Assembly (NCBI GenBank): GCA_016806645.1
Contig: JACSYO010000092.1
Coordinates: forward strand, 43,501 to 107,500
DNA: 64,000 nucleotides
Reading direction: 5' to 3'
Origin: Ophiodon elongatus
Lineage: Eukaryota; Chordata; Actinopteri; Perciformes; Hexagrammidae
The translations under genes were made by a program, and so were the position numbers. Under the pieces are notes generated by a model. The model searched no databases, had not been told where the DNA came from, and saw nothing but the letters and a program-made list of their open reading frames with translations. Within the stretch, counting starts at the first letter, position 1. Each line of letters starts with the position of its first letter. Shown here piece after piece: positions 57,301 to 64,000 of the stretch.

Positions 57301-59084
57301 TCGGTAATACATATCCATCATATGCTGGAGGTAAAGGGTGAATCTGATATGTCAAACCTATATCAGTGTTGGTGCTGACAAATGTCCAGTGTGTTTCCTG
57401 CCCTGAGCCAGTTTATTCAAGCTTTAAATCAGCCGAGGACACATCAGTGAAATTACAGAGAAGCAGCAATATTAAAATCCTATATATGGCATTAAGAGTG
57501 CAGCTTTAAATAATGCAGCAGTCGGCTGCAATGATATAATTCCTGATCCACAATTACATGAATGCTCATGTCTACGTAGACAAAAAACAAACACAATTTC
57601 TCGCGTTGAAATATTATTTTATTTTTCATAGTTTGAGCTTTTAGTAACAGTTGTTGTTTCCTAGTTAATTGACTGCTTATTACAAGATAATCATGATACA
57701 TGATGCTGCTGCTTCTGTTTCTCTCTTTAATACTAATAATGGAATAATATACTGTAGTAACGGGTGACGATTTTGTCCTTCTTTAGCCGTCAGCAATGAC
57801 TCCAGGGCAAAGACGATGAATCATCATCTGCATAAGGTTGAAAAGGAGTTTTTTTCTGTGCTTCACTCTTCCACCGACGCTGATGTGTCAGGTGACCCTT
57901 CGTCTCTCAGAGAAATTACAATGGGGGAGACTCTGCATTGACGTATGGGCAATCAGACAAATTGATTCAGATTCAAACAGCGGTGGATGGCCTAACAACA
58001 TCTGGCAAACAGATTAAGTCCCTCTCAGCGATCTGTGGTTGTGTTATGGCAGGCAGGTGGTAGGGTATTGATCGTCTCCAAGCAAGATGGGGAATAACGG
58101 TGTTTCACAAAATGTAAAAATATTACTTTATCGGATCACTGTCTATATTTTTTGCCTTCTTTCCCACAAGTCCTACATGTGTTAAGCCTATTGTTGCTCA
58201 GCATAAAGACTGGAAGCATGAGCCTCTGTCATCAATTTTAAAGAATACTATTATCTTACATATCATCTTGTTCTAGTGAATGTGTGTATTATCCCAGACT
58301 GTTGGAATATCCATTAAGTAGAATCAATTGATTTGTTCCCTGTCAGCCATTAATCATCTACCTGAGAGCAAGAGAGAAAGACTGACTCTGTTGACTGAGA
58401 AGCAATTTAGTTAAAACAATCCAGCTTGGAGTTATTAATTTCAATAAAGCGACCGACAGTTATTCCCAACCTGGAGGTCAAGATCCCCACTATGGGTCAG
58501 AAAATAAATCTAAAGGGTCATGACATTATTATAATATTGTGTATATTGTAGCTATGTCTTTGTCAATGTATTGTGTATTACTTTGTTAATGGTGGCAAAC
58601 CAGTTTCACATTTAGGGCTTAATAAAGTTCATCCTATTCTAGTTTATATTATCACGTTCTCATCCCAACTCATCACATACTGAACCTTCGGGACCTTTGA
58701 CGTCACTTTCTAATCTAATGCACTGGGTAGCCCAGTGTGTCAAACTATGACGCTCTACTATGGTCGTAGTAAAATCATGGTAAACATTGTGAATTAAAAT
58801 GAAAACACTTTGTTAGGTTTAGGGAAAAGAAAAAACGAAGTAAAACGTAAATAAGGTAAGTAAAGAAAACACTTCACAAATATCGCTAACTAAATTCAGA
58901 ATAACTCAACAACGTTTAGGACACAAACACTGGTTCTGTCTTTATAATAGGTCATCACACTCCTGGAGCTTACATTGTAATTATTTGAAAGCCTGGTGCA
59001 TCTCATACAGACGCTAAATGATGCCTAGTTATTATGAATTACAGGTCAATTTGACCTCTTCAGGCCTTTTCAAATAAAGCAGGT
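54346..59084. other. Non-coding sequence without recognised genes
   Basis: Apart from the MITE-like element at 56773-57270 I see no gene or RNA. A hAT-like left end (CAGTGGGGTTTTTCAAACTT) occurs near 56382 without a matching right end. Confidence 0.4.
56773..57270. mobile_element. MITE-like element
   Basis: GACTACGTTTACATGCA at the left and TGCATGTAAACATATAGTC at the right form imperfect terminal inverted repeats, about 500 bp apart. Shorter inverted motifs (TTCCGAATGTAAAC, TTCCGAATAGGGC) are repeated inside. There is no coding capacity. The superfamily is not assigned because the target duplication is unclear. Confidence 0.6.
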
Positions 59085-59235
59085 CAGTAAGTTCACCACT
59101 TTGGTCCAGACTGAAATATCTCAATGACGCTTAGATGGATCACCAATAAATTCAGTGCAGACATTCATGATCCACAGACAATAAATCCTGTGGCTATTAC
59201 CTTGTGACTCAAGCACCACCATAAAGTTGGCCTTT
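59085..59235. repeat. Dispersed teleost repeat fragment
   Basis: TTCACCACTTTGGTCCAGAC, then TGAAATATCTCAATGACG, then CAGACATTCATGATCC. I recognise it as one end of the same abundant repeat family as 18741-18965, by memory. Confidence 0.55.
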
Positions 59236-59982
59236 GTGGTTCAAAGAGAATTATATTGTCAGCTCTTTGATTTACTGCCACGCAATTTGCCACAGATATT
59301 TAGGGTTTCCTGAGGATTTGCTTTGATAACATTTCTAACCACTCATGTTTATAGACTGCTTAATAAAAGTATTATGAGTTTCTTATGATAAATTATAACA
59401 GCATTACAAACACAGTTATTGAGTGTAACTTACTTACTCCGTCATCTGGAATGAGCACTAAATGTGGTCAAGGCTGATAAAATATGTTTCATAGAATGTT
59501 CTCTTTGTGGATGCATGTGACTATCGTTTACCAAAAAATTATGAAAAGTTAAGTGAATATCTGTATTTCTGTGCTTCATTGCTAAAATGTTTCATTTTGA
59601 TGTAATTTTTTATTTGCATTTTATGAATCTTGACCACATGTATTTCTCAATCCAAATTGGGTAACTGCGAAAACACAGTTGTTAATAAGTGCATAGTTAC
59701 CTGCTATAAATGGATATTAAAGTATGTATCAATTTCAATAAAGCAACAACAAAAAAGCTTAGTAGGTTTAATAAGGACATAATAGGTAAGTTAGTTAAAG
59801 TAAATACGAGTGTGATGTTAATATAAACAATTATAAGAAACTCATAAGGCTTATTTGTGAACAATTTTCTTTTAAGTGTTGATAAATGTTTTCTAAAGTA
59901 ACAAAAAACATATAGTCTTGTTTTTTTGTTGTTCAGTTACACAGTTTCTCTAGCTCCTGGCAATTAAAGCGGTTTGCTAAAG

Positions 59983-61498
59983 CAGCGATTTTCAACCACT
60001 GTGCCTCGGCACACCAGTGTGCTGTGAGAGATCGTCAGGTGTGCCGTGGGAAAATGTCCAATTTCACTTAATCGGTCCAAAAAAATATTATTTAGTTGCC
60101 GCAAATAATTTGCCATTGTTGAGCGTGTGAGCCTGCAATATATATCTCTGGGGTCGACAGACGGGCCGGCGCGTCCATGTGGTGTTTACTCGATGTTTAA
60201 ATTAATTGCTCCGTGATAATAAAGCACAGAGATCTGGTTAAGATGTCTACGGAAGCGTATGCTGTCCACCTCCGTGTCCTAATTTTCATGAAATCGTACG
60301 TGACTCACACAGTGCGCCAGGAGGTTGGACGTGTTGTGTGATTTGTGGGTGTCGAGTCCCGCCTCTCACCGTCATTTGTGGATTCATGTGTCCGTCAACA
60401 TTTTTGTATGAAACTAACCAATGGACACTCAGTAAATCACTAAGGACCTACCCACCACCTCACGCTACAGAAACACTGCAGTTTACTTCAGTCTGCATGC
60501 GAGAGTTCAGAGAGAAGAGAGGAAGAAGCGAAGAGAAAGTGTACAGTTAGTGACGTACTTTCAGCGATATAGTTAATATTTAGTTTGAAAACAAAAACGG
60601 TTGTAATGTTCATTTTTCATCTGCACACATCCTATAAAGCTTTATCTGTAGTATGAAGTATTGACTCAGTGCCATTTGATCTCAGTTCCTCTAACAGCAA
60701 ATTTTGGTTCTTGACATTTATTAGACATTTATCTGCTATTTTATCCATATATTCCACCACTGTTGTGAACCTAAGACTTTGGTAAACCAATTTCAAGCAC
60801 CAAAACAGTTCGTCCACATGAGTAAAGTTATGTTTTCACAAGAGATTTGAAGAATTAAAAAAATCAGACTTCAATTTTTTAGCTTTATGGTCAAATTATC
60901 CCTGTACACTGTATCTTAGGACAATTGGTGCCACATTATATAGATAGCTGAGATTGTTCTGCAAATTATCATATACAACACATGGGTATGTCTCATATGC
61001 AAGTTCCTTTAAAGGTGAATTTAAGAATATATGTAAAAATTGGGAAAATGCCCAAGAACAGGGACTATTTTGTTCGCCTGCGCACACAAACTGAGAAACA
61101 GGTAACTTTTATGAGGAAATCCACAAATGTGTCTGAGAAAGCTCTCAAAGCTACATAGTAGCTGAACTGGTGGCCAAATCAAAAAGCCCACACACTGTGG
61201 GAGACATTAATACTACCTGCCTGCAAAGCCATTATGAACGAGATGCTCGGCCTTGACGCGGTTAACGAAGTAGCTAAAGTCCCGCTCTCAGATAACACAT
61301 TAACAGACGTATTGGTGACATGTCTGCAGACATCGAAAGCGTGGTTTTGGAAAAGTTACGCATCAGTGGGAAATTGTCAGCATATATGCTGTATTATACT
61401 ACAATGTGACATTTTGTAACTTTTTGGTTGTTGGTGTGCCGCGGGATTTTTTTATTGCAAAAAATGTGCCGCGGCTCAAAAAAGGTTGAAAAACACTG
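59983..61498 (+). mobile_element. hAT (Charlie/ZBED-type) transposon relic, 1.5 kb
   Basis: Ends CAGCGATTTTCAACC and GGTTGAAAAACACTG form terminal inverted repeats. Subterminal GTGCC-rich motifs are TGTGCCTCGGCACACCAGTG on the left and GTGTGCCGCGG on the right. Flanking 8-mers TGCTAAAG (59975-59982) and CGCTAAAA (61499-61506) agree at 6 of 8 positions, an aged target duplication. It retains a fragment of a ZBED-type transposase and is too short to be autonomous. Confidence 0.9.
61149..61419 (+). pseudogene. hAT transposase fragment
   Basis: Readable peptides are SYIVAELVAKSKSPHTVG and, after a frame change near 61226, MNEMLGLDAVNEVAKVPLSD then NT. These match the region upstream of the catalytic core in ZBED5-like/Charlie hAT transposases. 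The rest of the protein, including the acidic catalytic residues and dimerisation domain, is absent. Confidence 0.8.
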
Positions 61499-61889
61499 CG
61501 CTAAAAGAACTGCAAAAATATGTTTTTAATACTGTATACTGTGTGTGTTCACACAGTAGAAAAATAAATAGCACTAGAATTCCAATGCAAATCAATGTAG
61601 TGGGATGGTTAGAGCAGTGGACATTTCTATGTGTACCGTTGCCATTGCGAGCATTGTAGCATGCAAACTACCATATATAATAAACCGATTTATGGCAAGT
61701 CGCGGACTCACTGAGGTGAGGTTTTGTTGTAACGACTAAAACGAGCAGTGGAGTAGTAACGTTACGAAGCGTAGAGAGACGGAGTAAATTAGTAAAATAA
61801 GAAAAAACGTAATGCTTCATCCCCACACTCTTGTCACAGCGTAGAAAAGCACATTTCTGTCGCCAGATGAGTGAAAACTTTGTTCGGCT

Positions 61890-61984
61890 GTGTAGCATTA
61901 AAGCATGGTGGAATCAGCTAACAAGATAGCGGACAGCTGGCTAGTTAGCTAGCGTGCTAATTCCACCATGCTTTACTGCTACAC
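61890..61984. repeat. Long inverted repeat (29-bp arms)
   Basis: Arm 61890-61918 (begins GTGTAGCATTAAAGCATGG) and arm 61956-61984 (ends CATGCTTTACTGCTACAC) are reverse complements with two mismatches. The 37-nt spacer contains a further AGCTAAC/GTTAGCT pair that extends the stem. Confidence 0.85.
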
Positions 61985-63900
61985 TGGTTACAGAAAATGA
62001 GCCTAACAGCGGGCTGCTGGGTCTAACGGTCCATTCCGTTCCGGAGAAAGACAAGCTACCTAGCCAACTAGCCAGCCAACCGTCTTCGGAGCCGCGTCTG
62101 CGCTCTTCCTAGCGAGCTTATTATTTTATCAGTTGTCACCATAACAACTAACAACAAACGACATTTTCTTTTGCACAAGTGACCACGGAAAGCAGTTCAA
62201 AGACCTGTTCCACTCCTATTCTATTTCTGTCTATGCGCATGCACCTCCAACCAAGGTTTAATCTCTCCCAGTCTAAACAGACCATCTGTCCCCAGAGATC
62301 GTATTGACCGAACAAAATGACAAGGACACCGAGACGGATGAAACCTGCCATTGAGTTTTACAAATGTGTGATTTTTTTTTAAAATAAACAGTCCCAAACA
62401 TCTAAAACATACACACACACACACACACACTTGTTATAAAAGACATAAATGTCATAAATCTTTTGGCAGTCCTTAGTGTTTTTTAGTTTGTTTTAGTTTT
62501 GTTATGTAGGAAAATGGGACTAGAATCTGCATTTTACTTTGCTACCTTTTTGTACAATAATCTTGTCACCTTGTAACCTTGTAAATGCTGAATTACTTGA
62601 TTAAAAACACTCATGTATCATTGTAAAATAATACATGAAAATGGATCATAAATGAGATTGTTGAATTTTCCATGTCTACATCCTTTATTTTGTATGAATA
62701 GATGTGACATTGCAAGTATAAGACAATGCAAAAACATTCAGCCATGTGATGAAACCACTTCAACTCTCAAATTACTTTACTTTAATTCAATATTTTTCTG
62801 GTTTGTCTGAAAGTCTGCATGTCCAAAGCCACAAAGAAGTGGGTTTATTCGGCTGCCTTTTTTTTTTTACATTTGATATTATCTGTTTTCTGTTTTGTAT
62901 CTTCCTGCATGTGTATTTTTTTCATCTGTCAGCTCCAGTATTATAATAAAATCCTCACTTCTGACCCTCCATTACTCTAACATAGTCATACGCCACCAAG
63001 CATTTGACATTGACATAACGTTCGTTTATCTCCTGCACCATCTGCTCCAGATGATACCAGCAGTGTTTTTGTGGCTCCAGCTCCATTGTGACCTAACAGT
63101 ACTGTGAACATGGAGTGAATGACTACAGTTGCACCCATTTTAAAGACTTTACTGTTGGTTTGACGGCTTGGCGATGCACTCAGGATGGTTGAAAATTAGA
63201 TGCCTTGCTCAAGGACAATTTTTTAGGTAAATTTCTATTTCTATTTTTACTTCAGTAAAAGATTGCAATTCTACTACCAACACTTTGCAGTCCAACACAA
63301 CACCACCATTAACCACAGCCTCAGAAAGTTGATAGTCTCAACAAGAACTGAATATAATCCTCTAAAAGGAAATATTGCAGACACAGCATATATGCATTAT
63401 GCATTATGATATTTTTATTTAAGTGTATTACACTGTAGATTGTACCTAACTGGTAACTCCGAGTATACTGTAAAAATGCAAATTTTAGCGAAGCAGCATC
63501 TTTTATTCTTAAGTCTGTCTGTCTTCAAATTTAAACGGTATAGAGTGAAGTTGCTCTTAAAGGGAACAGAACTTAAAGGGGTGTAGGCACATCAATATGG
63601 AACTGAATGGGAAAGTAATATATGAGAAAAGTCAATAGCTGTTTTTGTTTGCAGCCTCCAGTGATACATCATCTCGTCCGCTCTGTTTAAAGTTTAATGA
63701 GATGGTTTTATTGGTCATTAGAACGCCCTTGTTCGGTTTGCTCTGTTTTTTATCATCTCAAATGCCGCCTCACTATTCACCCCTGTGGTGTAATGGTTTA
63801 ACTCAAGTTATGACCTTTAAAAAGCAAACAGTAATTGTTCCCTGTTGTTTAGTCTAATGCACTTGAGCTGAAACTCCTGCCTTTTGCATCTGCCTCACCG
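61985..63900. other. Non-coding sequence near the right edge
   Basis: Apart from the CA repeat I see nothing recognisable here. The short frames have no resemblance to known proteins. Confidence 0.4.
62409..62430. repeat. (CA)n microsatellite
   Basis: About eleven CA units. Confidence 0.95.
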
Positions 63901-63919
63901 AAATTGTAATTTACGTCTT

Positions 63920-64000
63920 AGTTCCTCGTAAAAGTAATGACATACCCATTAGCCTCAGCTACACTTTTGTGTTTTAAGCTAATTATTTGCAAATGTTTGT
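63920..64000. repeat. Dispersed teleost repeat fragment, cut by window edge
   Basis: AATGACATACCCATTAGCCT, then CAGCTACACTTTTGTGTTTT, then GCTAATTATTTGCAAATG, resembles the family at 18741-18965 and 51425-51620 and runs off the window. Confidence 0.5.

Noticed and set aside
43474..64000. Neuron-restrictive silencer (RE1) site or first exon of slc12a5
   Set aside because: I looked for TTCAGCACC-like halves with the GGACAG half, and for a KCC2a/KCC2b start, on both strands; only weak partial matches were seen, none worth reporting.
1..64000. CRISPR arrays, bacterial operons, tRNA or rRNA genes
   Set aside because: The DNA is vertebrate; no regular spacer array, tRNA cloverleaf with intact boxes, or rRNA segment was seen.

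Overview
The window is vertebrate nuclear DNA, almost certainly from a ray-finned (teleost) fish. Genes are split by short GT-AG introns, the flanks are AT-rich, and the mobile elements are of teleost type: a Gmr1-like Ty3/gypsy element, an RTE/Rex3-like LINE, hAT elements and several dispersed repeats that I recognise from fish genomes. The species cannot be named from the sequence; a compact percomorph-like genome is an inference.

Four host genes are present. (1) 30-1156, plus strand: the last two coding exons of a cytoplasmic poly(A)-binding protein, probably pabpc1l, cut by the left edge. (2) 5035-12040, minus strand: a complete rbm39 coding region (14 coding exons, 498 aa), plus a possible 42-nt in-frame cassette exon. 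(3) 15841-17262, minus strand: an intronless, intact Rh-family ammonia channel (473 aa), Rhcg-like or Rhp2-like. (4) 21759-43473, minus strand: slc12a5 (neuronal K-Cl cotransporter KCC2), 25 coding exons covering all but the extreme N-terminus. The first exon was not found and may lie in or beyond 43.5-64 kb. PABPC1L, RBM39 and SLC12A5 all lie on human 20q, which supports these identities. The four genes do not form one pathway: two are RNA-binding proteins and two are membrane transporters.

The largest slc12a5 intron (33635-41306) holds a decayed 4.8-kb LTR retrotransposon in antisense orientation. Its integrase lies upstream of its reverse transcriptase, which is the pol order of Gmr1-like elements. 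The same intron holds a roughly 0.9-kb degenerate tandem array. Upstream of slc12a5, 43.5-64 kb is non-coding as far as I can see. It contains a 5'-truncated LINE, two hAT elements with recognisable target duplications, a MITE-like element, SINE-like fragments and a 29-bp-arm inverted repeat.

I did not find a convincing new biological system. The observations most worth checking are the in-frame rbm39 microexon, the single-exon Rh gene, a promoter-like motif cluster with no gene at 14.69-15.18 kb, a CA repeat right beside a KCC2 splice donor, and the transposon structures. Exon boundaries were read by eye from GT/AG sites, reading phase and family conservation; percentages are hand estimates.
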